A stretch of DNA of 51,359 nt from VBAS01 sp964508655 (GTDB taxonomy: Bacteria; Bacteroidota; Bacteroidia; Chitinophagales; Chitinophagaceae): NCBI GenBank assembly GCA_964508655.1, contig CAZDUO010000020.1:1-51359 (forward strand), read 5' to 3'. Position numbers and translations under genes: made by a program. Below are positions 38,219 through 47,577 of this stretch, one piece after another (within the stretch, counting starts at the first letter, position 1; each line of letters opens with the position of its first letter). The notes beneath the pieces were generated by a model. The model was given only the letters and a program-made list of their open reading frames with translations. It made no database searches and was not told where the DNA came from.

Positions 38219-40324
38219 ATGAAAGAGTTTAAAAGATATCTCGTAACAGCCGCACTGCCTTATGCCAACGGTCCCGTGCACATCGGGCACATGGCCGGGG
38301 TGTATGTGCCGGCCGATATTTATGTACGCTACCTGCGGGCACAGCGGCGGGATGTAAAATTTGTTTGCGGCAGCGATGAGCATGGTGTGCCCATCACCAT
38401 CCGTGCACTGAAAGAAGGCGTGAGCCCGCAGCAGATAGTGGACAAATACCATGCGCTGATTAAACAGAGTTTTGAGCAGATGGGGATTTCCTTTGACATT
38501 TATTCACGCACCTCCAATAATGTTCACCACGATACCTCGCAGGCGTTTTTTAAAACGCTGTATGACGACGGCGTGTTTGAAGAAAAAGAAACGGAGCAGT
38601 ACTATGATGAGAAAGCAAAGACGTTTTTGGCGGACCGTTACATTACCGGCACTTGCCCGGTGTGCGGTAACGACAGCGCCTATGGCGATCAGTGCGAAAA
38701 ATGCGGAAGCAGCCTGTCGCCGGAGCAACTCATCAACCCCCGCAGCACGCTGAGCGATGCGGTACCGGTGAAAAGAAAAACAAAGCATTGGTATTTTCCT
38801 TTGCAGAATTATGAACCCTGGCTGAAAGAGTGGATACTGGAAGGACACAAGGATTGGAAGAATAATGTATATGGCCAGTGCAAAAGCTGGCTGGATGCAG
38901 GCCTGCAAAGCCGCGCCATGACAAGAGACAGCAACTGGGGAGTGAAAGTTCCATTGCCTGATGCTGAAGGAAAGGTATTGTACGTTTGGTTTGATGCACC
39001 GATTGGTTATATCTCTGCCACCAAAGAACTGACGCCACTGTGGGCTGATTACTGGTGTAAAGAAGATACCAAACTTGTTCATTTTATCGGCAAAGACAAT
39101 ATCGTTTTTCACTGTATCATTTTCCCGGCGATGCTGAAAGCACACGGTGGTTTTGTGCTGCCGGATAATGTACCGGCCAATGAATTTCTGAACATAGAAG
39201 GCGATAAAGTAAGCACCAGTCGCAACTGGGCGGTGTGGGTACATGAGTACCTGCAGGATTTTGCGGGATGTGAGGATGTGCTGCGCTATGTACTTTGTGC
39301 CAATGCACCGGAAACCAAGGACAACGATTTTACATGGAAAGATTTCCAGGAAAGAAATAACAGCGAGCTGGTAGCCATCTTCGGCAATTTTGTAAACCGC
39401 ACCTGGGTGCTTATGCATAAACTCTGCGCAGGTAAAGTGCCGAAGCTGCATAACGAAGTAATGGATGATGATGACCGGCTGCTCATAGAAAATATTCAAC
39501 GCTCAACGCTCAATGTTCAACGCTCTGTTGAAGAATTCAGGTTCCGCGATGCGTTGTTTGAAGTGATAGATTTGGCCCGCAAGGGGAATCAATATATGCA
39601 GAAAAAAGAGCCGTGGAAGAAGACCTCCCCCAACCCATCCAAAGGAGGGGCTTTAGAACCCGATACTTCAATAAATCAAAAATTAATTGATAACTGTTTA
39701 CACCTTTGCTTGCAGCTTACAGCCAACCTCGCCATTCTCATCAATCCCTTTTTGCCCAACACGGCAAGGAAGATGCTGCACATGATGAAAGTAGTGGACA
39801 AAATGCTGTACTGGGAAAATGCCGGTAAGAGTAACCTGCTGAGTGTGGGCTATAGTTTGCGGCCGCCGGAGTTATTGTTCAGAAAAATTGAAGACCATGA
39901 AGTGAAGGCCCAGGTGGAGAAGCTGAGAGCAGGAAGTCAGAAGTCAGAAGTCGGAAATCAGAAATCAGAAGCAGCCAATCAGACATCCGACATCAAACCT
40001 CAGATACAGTATGATGATTTTGCCAAACTTGATTTGCGTATTGGAACAGTTACGGCGTGTGAAAAGGTTGAAAAGGCAGATAAACTTTTAAAACTCACCG
40101 TTGACCTTGGCAATGAAACAAGAACCATTGTCAGCGGTATTGCTCAGCATTACCATGCGGATGAAATGTTGGGCAGGCAGGTGGTGCTGGTGATAAACCT
40201 GGCGCCAAGAAAAATGAAAGGAATAGAAAGCCAGGGTATGATATTAACTGCAGAAGATACAGACGGCAAACTGCGCTTGCTGAAACCCGATGAAGCAGTA
40301 AGCCCGGGTTCATCAGTAAGTTAA
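38219..40324 (+). CDS. metG: Methionyl-tRNA synthetase with C-terminal tRNA-binding domain
   Basis: The 701-residue product charges methionine onto tRNA-Met. Class I signature PYANGPVHIGHMAG (HIGH-type), zinc-knuckle CPVCGNDSAYGDQCEKC and the variant KMSKS element DKVSTSRNW are all present. Residues about 600-701 (FAKLDLRIGTVTACEKVEKADKLLKLTVDL) form the OB-fold EMAPII-like tRNA-binding domain. Three segments encoded by repeat DNA occur in frame: residues about 425-436 (NIQRSTLNVQRS), 468-481 (KTSPNPSKGGALEP) and 571-596. They sit in surface or linker regions, and the rest aligns as a normal synthetase, so function is expected to be kept. Confidence 0.95.
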   Translation: MKEFKRYLVTAALPYANGPVHIGHMAGVYVPADIYVRYLRAQRRDVKFVCGSDEHGVPITIRALKEGVSPQQIVDKYHALIKQSFEQMGISFDIYSRTSNNVHHDTSQAFFKTLYDDGVFEEKETEQYYDEKAKTFLADRYITGTCPVCGNDSAYGDQCEKCGSSLSPEQLINPRSTLSDAVPVKRKTKHWYFPLQNYEPWLKEWILEGHKDWKNNVYGQCKSWLDAGLQSRAMTRDSNWGVKVPLPDAEGKVLYVWFDAPIGYISATKELTPLWADYWCKEDTKLVHFIGKDNIVFHCIIFPAMLKAHGGFVLPDNVPANEFLNIEGDKVSTSRNWAVWVHEYLQDFAGCEDVLRYVLCANAPETKDNDFTWKDFQERNNSELVAIFGNFVNRTWVLMHKLCAGKVPKLHNEVMDDDDRLLIENIQRSTLNVQRSVEEFRFRDALFEVIDLARKGNQYMQKKEPWKKTSPNPSKGGALEPDTSINQKLIDNCLHLCLQLTANLAILINPFLPNTARKMLHMMKVVDKMLYWENAGKSNLLSVGYSLRPPELLFRKIEDHEVKAQVEKLRAGSQKSEVGNQKSEAANQTSDIKPQIQYDDFAKLDLRIGTVTACEKVEKADKLLKLTVDLGNETRTIVSGIAQHYHADEMLGRQVVLVINLAPRKMKGIESQGMILTAEDTDGKLRLLKPDEAVSPGSSVS
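39491..39525. repeat. TTCAACGCTC iterated repeat inside metG
   Basis: The word CAACGCTC occurs three times (ATTCAACGCTCAACGCTC, then GTTCAACGCTC) with a CAATG variant. It is read as NIQRSTLNVQRS in the anticodon-binding part of MetG. Similar words form the intergenic pair at 34106-34176. Confidence 0.65.
39623..39655. repeat. C/G palindromic repeat inside metG
   Basis: CCTCC and GGAGG pair around an internal CCCAACCCATCCAAA. It is translated as SPNPSKGGA. This is the same C/G family as 1571, 2706, 2792 and 20322, here in a flexible loop. Confidence 0.6.
39929..40006. repeat. QKSE-type composite repeat inside metG
   Basis: Iterated AGTCAGAAGTCAGAAGTCGG, AATCAGAAATCAGAAG and ATCAGACATCCG words encode GSQKSEVGNQKSEAANQTSD, in the linker before the tRNA-binding domain. 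The same words and frame occur in uvrA at 8139-8249. Confidence 0.75.
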
Positions 40325-40334
40325 AAAATTGTGG

Positions 40335-40364
40335 AGCCATCAGTTAACTGGTGGCTTTTTCTTT
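40335..40364 (+). terminator. metG: Intrinsic terminator of metG
   Basis: A 9-bp stem (AGCCATCAG at 40335-40343 with CTGGTGGCT at 40348-40356, one G-T pair, TTAA loop) is followed by TTTT, C and TTT. It begins 11 bp after the metG stop. Confidence 0.65.
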
Positions 40365-40386
40365 ACCATAAAATTTAAGTAATTTG

Positions 40387-40408
40387 ACCTGCCTGCCGGC
40401 TGGCAGGT
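40387..40408. repeat. ACCTGCC..GGCAGGT palindrome upstream of the AsmA-like gene
   Basis: ACCTGCC (40387-40393) and GGCAGGT (40402-40408) pair perfectly around TGCCGGCT and are followed by TGTTTTTATT. It could act as a second terminator. It is related to the palindrome overlapping the ridA stop (36659). Confidence 0.55.
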
Positions 40409-40430
40409 TGTTTTTATTAACCCCCGCTGA

Positions 40431-43400
40431 ATGTGGATAGTCTGGCTTGAAAAAAAGATACTGAAGACACTCGGAATATTGCTGAGCATCATCATCATTC
40501 TTATTACAGCGCTTCACATTTATGTAGTCAACAATGCTGAAAAGTTAATCGAGGATCTTGTCATCACCGAATCGAAAGGAAAGCTGAAGCTGAAAGTAAA
40601 AAACATCCGTTTTAATTACTTCAGCAAAAAAGTGGAGCTGGAAAATGTAACTTTTTTTTCCAATGACTCGCTTGACCTGCGCACAGCCTATCATTTCCAG
40701 GTGGACAATATACGGATGCAGGTAAGAGCCCTGGTGCCAATTTTCACCCGGCGGGAACTGCGAATTGATTCCATCTTTTTATCGTCGCCTAAAATTGAAG
40801 TGACCCGGCTGAAGCCGGTTGAACGAACCAGCAACAAACAGGTTTCGATACCGCGGGAAATGGGCCGCATTTATAATTCCATCATGGAAGCGTTGCAGTT
40901 TCTTGAAGTAAAGCGCTTCCAGTTTGATGAAGGGCAGTTCAGGCTGGTCAATAAAATCATTCCTGGCCAGCAGCCGCTGGAAATCACCCGGCTGCATTTT
41001 CATATTGATAATTTAAAAATAGATACCACTTCCACCGGCGAAGATTTTCCCCTGACCGACCAAATAGTTTTCCGCACCCGCGGGCAGGACATCACTTTTC
41101 CCGACGGCAATCACCGTCTTGCGTTTAGCCGCTTCAGAATAAATATCAGGAAGCGATTGATTGAGATTGACAGCTGCACCCTCACGGGTAAAAGAAATGA
41201 TACGAGCCGCTCGGGCTTTTCTATTTTTCTCGACACGCTGAAGCTTACCAAAGTAGATTTTGAATCCTTGTATGAATACGATTTGATAAAGGCCGATTCG
41301 GTGTATTGCCTGAACCCGGATTTTAAAATTGAACTGGAACTACGCCAGAAGCCTTTTCCCGGTAAATCAAAAACAAATCCCCGGGCCGCCATTCCCAATA
41401 TTGATACGCTGATTAACCAGCTGACCGGCGATTTGCAACTGGGCTATATCGGTGTAAAAAACGCTGCCGTGAATATTGTTACGCACCGGGGTGAAAGCAG
41501 CACATCATTTACTTCGGATAAAAATAATTTTGAAATGCGGGGCCTTACTATTGACCACAGCCTGCCGCAGCCGGTAACGCTGCAGGGCTTTGACATGGCC
41601 ATCCGCAATTATGAAAATTTTGTAAAAGACAGCAGTTATTTCCTGCGTTTCGACAGCATCCGGCTGCGGGAAAACAGGATTCTTCTCAGCAATTTTTCCA
41701 TCAACACCGAACCCTATAAAGACAAACGCAACATACAGGTACAGCAGTTTATTTTAAGCGGCTTGTCGTGGGCCGACCTGTTGTTTGACAGGAATGTAAT
41801 AGCCCGGCAGGCCACCTTGCTGAACCCGGTAATAGATTATGAACAAAAGCCGGCGCCAAAATTCAAAATGCAAAACCCGCTGGCAACATCACTTGCCGGC
41901 ATTCACAATTTTATGAGCCTGGATAAAATTCGTGTGGAAAACGGAGAAATAAAAGTGAAAACACTTTCCGGGGTTAACTTGTTGCTTCAAGAAGCCAATC
42001 TTTCGCTGATCAGCCAGTCAATAGCCGATTCACTTTCGGTAGAAAATATTGAAAGCTCGGTGGAGGAGCTCAGTTTTAAAAAGGGGATTATGAAAACGAC
42101 GAAACTGATGGTGAATATGGACAACCTGCTGTTTAACGGCATAAACAAACAACTGGCACTGGAAAAAATAAGAATTTACGACCGGCAGCAACGTATCAAT
42201 CTCACCGCAAAAAATGTGAAGGCCGACAGCCTGTTGTTCAGCGATTCTGCCAGCAGCATTCATGCCGCTGCGCTGAACTGGGAGCAGGCACAGGTTGAAA
42301 TAAACCGGCTGGACATAAAAGAGAATACAGCACGCAAACCGCTTCTTGTTTTTATAAAAAAAATTAACGTCGCCAATACCCAACTTGATTATAACAGCGC
42401 TTCTACAACCCTATCGGCCTTTTTAACTACTGTTTCCGTCGCCTCGGTAGAGAAGCTGGAGAAACTGAAACTTTACGGCTTGAAAACAAGTGGTAAAAAC
42501 CTGGGCATTTTCACCTCACAGGCTTCGGCTGCAGCTGCAGAATTTTCGGTAACCGACATGGAAGCATCTTCCTTTAGCGGTTTTGAATTTACACAAACAA
42601 AAAACAAAAACACTACCGAAGTGAAGACCCCTTTGCTGATGTTTACTGCAGATGTCAGCAGCATTATTTCGGGCGCACCCGCAATAAGCAACCTGAAACT
42701 GGCAGAACCGGAAATAAAAATAAGAATAACAGAAAAAGCAAGCAACCCGGAAAAGAAGCCCTTGCCCAACCTGTCAATTGATAAAGCGGAGATTATTCAC
42801 CCGTCTTTTAAGCTGGAAAATTTTACATCGAAAGGTTTGCAAAAAATTTACTGGAATGGAAGCGGTAATAAAGTGATTATTAAAAATATTCTATCGGAAA
42901 AACCGGCTGACCGCCTGTCAATCGCATCAGTGAATGCAGATATTGCCCGGCTTACATTGACCGACGCAGCAGGAAAAACCACGTCATCAAAAGAGGGAAA
43001 GGCTGATTTATTGTTAAGCGATATTATTTTCAATGCCGGGGATAAGCCAACCTGGTCTGTACTGATAAAAGAACTGAATGCAGCCAATTTTTCCGCCGAC
43101 AGCTTTGGTAAAAAAGCTACGCATCTAACCCTGAAGAGCAGTAAGCTGGAAAATCTTTCGCTTGGTTCTGAAACCGGCAGCAGGCTGGAAACCATTATTG
43201 ATAAAAATCCATTCTTTACAGTCAGCCATGTTTCCGGGCAAATTACGGATGATAAAAATAAATGGACCTGGGCTAATCTTTCTTACAGCCAACCCGGGAA
43301 ATTGCTATCTGTTGATTCATTTTTATTTCAACCGCTGCTCAGCCGCGAAGATTATGTGGCAACCAGCGCCTGGCAAACTGATTACATTACTTTTTCATCA

Positions 43401-44270
43401 GGAAAAATAAGCCTCAGCGGCATTGACCTTAACCGGTATCTTGAAGACAGTGTGGTGACAGCCGGAATTTTAAGAATCAACAACCCTATGTTCACTTCAT
43501 ACAGGGACAAACGACCGCCTTTCAGAGCCGGCATCATCAAACCGCTGCCTTCGAAGCTGCTTCAGAAAATTCCTCTAAAAATTTCTGTTGATACCGTTTA
43601 TGTTTCAAACGGCACAGCCGTGTACACCGAGCTGAATGATAAAACAAGAGAAACCGGCATCGTGCCCGTGACCCGAATCAGCGGCGATATTTTTCCCATC
43701 CGGAATTCCGGCATTTCGCCAACGGATACTTTCCGCATCAGGTTGAACGGTTACCTGCTCGATTCGGCATGGATAAGGCTGCGCACAAGGGAATCAATGT
43801 TTGATTCGTTGTCTGGTTTCCAGATTACCCTGCGCATGCGTCCGCAATCACTGCTGTACCTGAATGAAATTCTGCCGCCGCTGGCATCGGTAAGAATCCA
43901 GTCGGGTTATCTTGATACACTTGTTATGCGGGCTGTGGGCCGCGAATACCTGGCGCTGGGTGAAATGAGGATGTATTACCATGACCTGAAAGTGCAGTTT
44001 CTGAAAAACGGAAGTGAAGACCAAAAAAGATTCCTGCAGGGGCTGGTTACTTTTATTGCCAACAGTTTTGTAATTAAAAATGAAAATAATAAAAGGTCGG
44101 GTGTGGTCTATTTTCCACGCCTGCGTGACCGTTCCTTTATTAACTACTACATAAAAATCGCCATGAGCGGTGTGGCATCCAGCATCGGGGCAAAGAAAAA
44201 CAAACGGCTGCTGCGCCGTTATCAAAAACAGCTGAAGCTTCGCCAGCTGCCCCCGGATGATATTGATTAG
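40431..44270 (+). CDS. Very large AsmA-like envelope protein
   Basis: The 1279-residue product has one N-terminal transmembrane anchor (about residues 11-31) and then a long beta-rich, repetitive region, with recurring segments such as LKLKVKNIRFNYFSKKVELENVTFFSNDSLDL and LRIDSIFLSSPKIEV. This fits AsmA/TamB/YhdP-like proteins, elongated periplasmic bridges proposed to move phospholipid between membranes. The final part (SLLYLNEILPPLASVRIQSGYLDTLVMRAVG...FVANSFV-like) matches the C-terminal segment common to the family. No catalytic motif is present. The assignment rests on architecture and composition, not on a clear domain hit. Confidence 0.7.
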   Translation: MWIVWLEKKILKTLGILLSIIIILITALHIYVVNNAEKLIEDLVITESKGKLKLKVKNIRFNYFSKKVELENVTFFSNDSLDLRTAYHFQVDNIRMQVRALVPIFTRRELRIDSIFLSSPKIEVTRLKPVERTSNKQVSIPREMGRIYNSIMEALQFLEVKRFQFDEGQFRLVNKIIPGQQPLEITRLHFHIDNLKIDTTSTGEDFPLTDQIVFRTRGQDITFPDGNHRLAFSRFRINIRKRLIEIDSCTLTGKRNDTSRSGFSIFLDTLKLTKVDFESLYEYDLIKADSVYCLNPDFKIELELRQKPFPGKSKTNPRAAIPNIDTLINQLTGDLQLGYIGVKNAAVNIVTHRGESSTSFTSDKNNFEMRGLTIDHSLPQPVTLQGFDMAIRNYENFVKDSSYFLRFDSIRLRENRILLSNFSINTEPYKDKRNIQVQQFILSGLSWADLLFDRNVIARQATLLNPVIDYEQKPAPKFKMQNPLATSLAGIHNFMSLDKIRVENGEIKVKTLSGVNLLLQEANLSLISQSIADSLSVENIESSVEELSFKKGIMKTTKLMVNMDNLLFNGINKQLALEKIRIYDRQQRINLTAKNVKADSLLFSDSASSIHAAALNWEQAQVEINRLDIKENTARKPLLVFIKKINVANTQLDYNSASTTLSAFLTTVSVASVEKLEKLKLYGLKTSGKNLGIFTSQASAAAAEFSVTDMEASSFSGFEFTQTKNKNTTEVKTPLLMFTADVSSIISGAPAISNLKLAEPEIKIRITEKASNPEKKPLPNLSIDKAEIIHPSFKLENFTSKGLQKIYWNGSGNKVIIKNILSEKPADRLSIASVNADIARLTLTDAAGKTTSSKEGKADLLLSDIIFNAGDKPTWSVLIKELNAANFSADSFGKKATHLTLKSSKLENLSLGSETGSRLETIIDKNPFFTVSHVSGQITDDKNKWTWANLSYSQPGKLLSVDSFLFQPLLSREDYVATSAWQTDYITFSSGKISLSGIDLNRYLEDSVVTAGILRINNPMFTSYRDKRPPFRAGIIKPLPSKLLQKIPLKISVDTVYVSNGTAVYTELNDKTRETGIVPVTRISGDIFPIRNSGISPTDTFRIRLNGYLLDSAWIRLRTRESMFDSLSGFQITLRMRPQSLLYLNEILPPLASVRIQSGYLDTLVMRAVGREYLALGEMRMYYHDLKVQFLKNGSEDQKRFLQGLVTFIANSFVIKNENNKRSGVVYFPRLRDRSFINYYIKIAMSGVASSIGAKKNKRLLRRYQKQLKLRQLPPDDID

Positions 44271-44454
44271 CGATAAGCCGGCAGGCAATTGCCAGAAAAG
44301 TAATTCTATCTATATAAAAAAAATTCATCAGTAGTAAAAGCCCGGCGCATAAATAAACTTTGAATTAAGGACTTTATTACTTTCAATACGCACCGGGTTT
44401 GGCAAAAAAACCTATCTTCGGTTTCGAATAGTTGTTTAACTAACTAATTAATAC

Positions 44455-46836
44455 ATGGAAAATAGAATCATCAGGAAAGTAGCGGTGCTAGGCAGTGGTG
44501 TGATGGGTTCCCGCATTGCCTGTCATTTTGCTGGTATTGGTTTACAGGTGTTGTTATTGGACATTGTTTCTAAAGAAGCGGTTGAAAGTAAAAACCCGGC
44601 TGAAAGAAATAAGCTGGTGAATGATGCACTGACAGCCGCTATCAAATCAAATCCTTCGCCGGTTTATTATAAAAATGTTGTCAAAAAAATCAGCACCGGT
44701 AATTTTGATGATGACCTTAAAAAAATCAGCGACTGCGACTGGGTGATTGAAGTAGTGGTGGAAAGACTGGACATAAAAAAACAGTTGTACGAAAAAGTGG
44801 AGCAGTATCGCCGGCCGGGTTCGCTCATTACTTCCAATACCTCAGGTATTCCCATTCACATGCTGGCCGAAGGACGGAGCGATGATTTTAAAAAACATTT
44901 CTGCGGCACTCACTTTTTCAATCCGCCGCGTTACCTGCGGCTGCTGGAAATTATTCCCACGCCGCATACCGATCCGGCCGTTGTTGATTTCCTGATGCAC
45001 TACGGCGATTTGTTTCTCGGAAAAACCACTGTGCTGTGTAAAGACACAGCAGCTTTTATTGCCAACCGCATCGGTGTGTTTGGCATCATGTCCCTGTTTG
45101 GCCTGGTTGATAAAATGGATTTGTCCGTTGATGAAGTGGATGCATTGACAGGACCCATCATTGGCCGGCCGAAATCAGCCACCTTCCGCACGGCAGATGT
45201 TGTCGGTATTGATACTTTATTAAAAGTGGCAAAAGGAGTGTACGATAATTGCCCGAACGACGAAGCAAGAGATGTATTTAAGATACCCGCCTGGCTGAAC
45301 AAAATGGCAGAAAATAACTGGCTGGGTGATAAAACCGGGCAGGGATTTTTTGCCAGGAGAAAAGGAGAAAAAGAGGAAAAAGAAATTTTTACTCTTGACT
45401 TAAAAACTTTCGGATACAAGCCCCGGAGCAAACCAAAGTTTGCAACTGTAGAAGCAGCCAAACCTGTTGATGATCTGATTCAGCGGCTGAAAATTCTTTG
45501 CGCAGGGCAGGATAAGGCCGGTGAATTTTACCGGCACTTTCATTATGGTTTATTTTCTTACATATCACATCGCATTCCCGAAATCAGCGATGAGGTTTAT
45601 CGTGTTGACGATGCCATGATGGCCGGCTTTGGCTGGGAAATCGGCGCTTTTGAAAGCTGGGATGTGCTGGGTGTAGAGAAAACCGTGAAAGCAATGAAGG
45701 ATGCCGGATATAAAGTTGCCGGTTGGGTTGATGAAATGTTAACCGCCGGCAATAAATCGTTTTATAAAATTGAAGGCGGCAAAAAACTTTGTTATGATCC
45801 CGCAGGGAAATCATATAAACCGATGCCGGGTGCTGAGGCACTTATTGTCATGAGCAATTACCAGGATAAACTGGTTTGGAAAAACGGGAGTTGCCGCCTG
45901 TATCACCTGGGTGAGGATGTGCTGGGTTTACAATGGTTCAGTAAAATGGGCACCATCGGCGGTGATGTGCTGAGTGGAATAATGACGGCAATAGATAAAG
46001 CGGAAAAAAATTTTAAAGGGCTGGTGATTGCCAACGAAGGCGCCAACTTCAGCGCCGGCGCCAATGTAGGAATGATTTTTATGCTGGCCATTGACCAGGA
46101 ATATGATGAGCTGGATATGGCGGTACGGATGTTTCAGAATACCATGATGCGGGCCCGTTATTCGTCAGTTCCTGTAGTGGTGGCGCCACATGGGCTTGCA
46201 CTCGGCGGCGCCTGCGAGCTGAGCCTGCATACTGATATGTGCTGTGCTGCTGCTGAAACATACACAGGGCTGGTGGAATTAGGTGTGGGCTTGATACCCG
46301 GCGGTGGCGGTACAAAAGAATTTGTACTGCGTGCATCGGATGAAATGCACGAAGATGAACCGGAAACTATCACACTGAAAAACCGGTTTCTTACCATTGC
46401 CACAGCCAAAGTGGCTACATCTGCATTTGAAGGTTTTGAAATTGGCGTGTACAGAAAAGGACTGGATGAAGTGGTGATGAACCCCGGCCGCCGGGTGGCC
46501 GAAGCAAAAAAATCAGTGATTGAAATGGCCGATTCCGGCTATACCATGCCCGTGCAAAGAAGAGATATTAAAGTATTGGGCCGTTCGGCACTTGGAGCTT
46601 TATATGCCGGCATCAACGGAATGTGGAGAGCCAACTATGCCACTGATCATGACGTGGTAGTGGCAAAAAAACTGGCTTACGTAATGTGCGGCGGCGACCT
46701 GAGCGAACCCACGCTTGTGTCCGAACAATACCTGCTCGACCTGGAACGGGAAGCATTTCTTTCCTTGTGTGGTGAAAAGAAAACACTGGAGCGGATTCAG
46801 AGTGTGCTGAAGGGCGGTAAACCGGTGAGGAATTAA
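44455..46836 (+). CDS. 3-hydroxyacyl-CoA dehydrogenase / enoyl-CoA hydratase, FadB/FadN-like
   Basis: This multifunctional beta-oxidation protein has 793 residues. The N-terminal Rossmann domain has VAVLGSGVMGSRIACHFAG (GSGVMG 13-18). The hydroxyacyl dehydrogenase core follows, with catalytic-region GTHFFNPPRYLRLLEIIP and TAAFIANRIG. From about residue 470 comes a crotonase domain with NEGANFSAGANVGMI and LALGGACELSLHTDMCCA. The order HAD first, ECH last matches Bacillus FadN. FadN genes usually precede thiolase and acyl-CoA dehydrogenase genes; here the next gene is a RAYT element, so partners are unlinked or displaced. A FadB reading is less likely because of domain order. Confidence 0.9.
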   Translation: MENRIIRKVAVLGSGVMGSRIACHFAGIGLQVLLLDIVSKEAVESKNPAERNKLVNDALTAAIKSNPSPVYYKNVVKKISTGNFDDDLKKISDCDWVIEVVVERLDIKKQLYEKVEQYRRPGSLITSNTSGIPIHMLAEGRSDDFKKHFCGTHFFNPPRYLRLLEIIPTPHTDPAVVDFLMHYGDLFLGKTTVLCKDTAAFIANRIGVFGIMSLFGLVDKMDLSVDEVDALTGPIIGRPKSATFRTADVVGIDTLLKVAKGVYDNCPNDEARDVFKIPAWLNKMAENNWLGDKTGQGFFARRKGEKEEKEIFTLDLKTFGYKPRSKPKFATVEAAKPVDDLIQRLKILCAGQDKAGEFYRHFHYGLFSYISHRIPEISDEVYRVDDAMMAGFGWEIGAFESWDVLGVEKTVKAMKDAGYKVAGWVDEMLTAGNKSFYKIEGGKKLCYDPAGKSYKPMPGAEALIVMSNYQDKLVWKNGSCRLYHLGEDVLGLQWFSKMGTIGGDVLSGIMTAIDKAEKNFKGLVIANEGANFSAGANVGMIFMLAIDQEYDELDMAVRMFQNTMMRARYSSVPVVVAPHGLALGGACELSLHTDMCCAAAETYTGLVELGVGLIPGGGGTKEFVLRASDEMHEDEPETITLKNRFLTIATAKVATSAFEGFEIGVYRKGLDEVVMNPGRRVAEAKKSVIEMADSGYTMPVQRRDIKVLGRSALGALYAGINGMWRANYATDHDVVVAKKLAYVMCGGDLSEPTLVSEQYLLDLEREAFLSLCGEKKTLERIQSVLKGGKPVRN

Positions 46837-46846
46837 TACGCCACAG

Positions 46847-46869
46847 GGTCTGACCGTCCCGGTCTGACC
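46847..46869. repeat. Left REP-like hairpin of the RAYT element
   Basis: GGTC (1-4) pairs with GACC (20-23) and GACCG (6-10) with CGGTC (14-18), enclosing the loop TCC and one T-T mismatch. It is the exact reverse complement of the right copy at 47540-47562. Confidence 0.8.
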
Positions 46870-46917
46870 CCCATAACGTGAAGAAAAGAACTAAATCCGG
46901 GAGCAATTATCATTTTT

Positions 46918-47532
46918 ATGAACTTCAAACCGGGACACCTGTATCATATTTATAACCAGGGCAACAACAGGCAGTGCATTGTTTTCAACGCCGATGATTA
47001 TATCATCTTTTTAAAAATGTACAGGAAATTGTTTATTCCCTGTGCAGAAACATTAGCATGGTGCCTGATGCCCAACCATTTTCACTTTATGGTTTATACT
47101 GATGAAAGATGTCTCGTACAAATAAAACAAGGCGGCCTGGTGATTGATCCTGTAACTAATGCCATCAGAAAACTTTTAAGCGGTTATGCACGAATTTTCA
47201 ACAAGAGGTATGAAAGAACGGGCTCAGTATTCCGTCAAAAATCCAAATCGAAATGCCTGAACGATATAACAGTTGAACCGGGGAAAAACATTACAATCAT
47301 GGATTACTTTGTAAATTGTTTTCATTACCTGCATCAGAATCCATTCAGAGCTAAACTGGTTGTGCGGCTGGAAGACTGGGAGTTTTCATCTTTTAAAGAC
47401 TATGCGGGTTTGCGAAATGGCACGTTATGTAATAAAGAATTGGCGGTAAAGCTATGTGACTATGACCCTGCAACTTTTTTGGAGAAATCGTATGAACTGG
47501 TTCATGATGAAATTATTAATAAATTGAGATAA
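46918..47532 (+). CDS. REP-associated tyrosine transposase (RAYT, Y1_Tnp family)
   Basis: The 204-residue product has the IS200/IS605-like HUH fold: MPNHFHFMVY carries the metal-binding HFH pair (His54, His56), and the YLHQNPFRAKLV motif near residues 137-148 supplies the probable catalytic Tyr137. RHEXY-type neighbours include LLSGYARIFNKRYERTGSVFRQ, typical of RAYT proteins. RAYTs are thought to act on single-stranded REP hairpins, and the gene lies between two perfect inverted hairpins. Start ATG at 46918 follows CATTTTT. The frame is intact, so activity is possible, but transposition is not shown by sequence. Confidence 0.9.
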   Translation: MNFKPGHLYHIYNQGNNRQCIVFNADDYIIFLKMYRKLFIPCAETLAWCLMPNHFHFMVYTDERCLVQIKQGGLVIDPVTNAIRKLLSGYARIFNKRYERTGSVFRQKSKSKCLNDITVEPGKNITIMDYFVNCFHYLHQNPFRAKLVVRLEDWEFSSFKDYAGLRNGTLCNKELAVKLCDYDPATFLEKSYELVHDEIINKLR

Positions 47533-47539
47533 TAAATCC

Positions 47540-47562
47540 GGTCAGACCGGGACGGTCAGACC
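47540..47562. repeat. Right REP-like hairpin of the RAYT element
   Basis: GGTC-A-GACCG, loop GGA, CGGTC-A-GACC; exact reverse complement of 46847-46869. It ends 15 bp before the cyclase start codon. Confidence 0.8.
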
Positions 47563-47577
47563 CGGTACCTGCTGCTT

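Larger units (their letters stand above)
46847..47562. mobile_element. RAYT element: Y1 transposase between perfect inverted REP hairpins
   Basis: The 716-bp unit is bounded by 23-bp sequences (46847-46869 and 47540-47562) that are exact reverse complements. Each also folds alone as GGTC-T-GACCG, loop TCC, CGGTC-T-GACC, a nearly perfect hairpin with one T-T mismatch. The single CDS encodes a REP-associated tyrosine transposase. It begins 10 bp after the fadN-like stop and ends 15 bp before the cyclase gene. Confidence 0.85.

Noticed and set aside
39181..39240. Possible defect in MetG because the KMSKS motif reads KVSTSR
   Set aside because: This variant is common in methionyl-tRNA synthetases of this group and is not a sign of loss of function.
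39929..40006. CRISPR-like reading of the iterated repeats in metG and uvrA
   Set aside because: The units are 8-12 bp, unevenly spaced, without spacers of constant length or nearby cas genes. They are translated in frame.
44271..44454. tRNA or small RNA gene between the AsmA-like and fadN-like genes
   Set aside because: No cloverleaf or conserved small RNA could be drawn; only a 10-bp palindrome (44284-44293) was seen.
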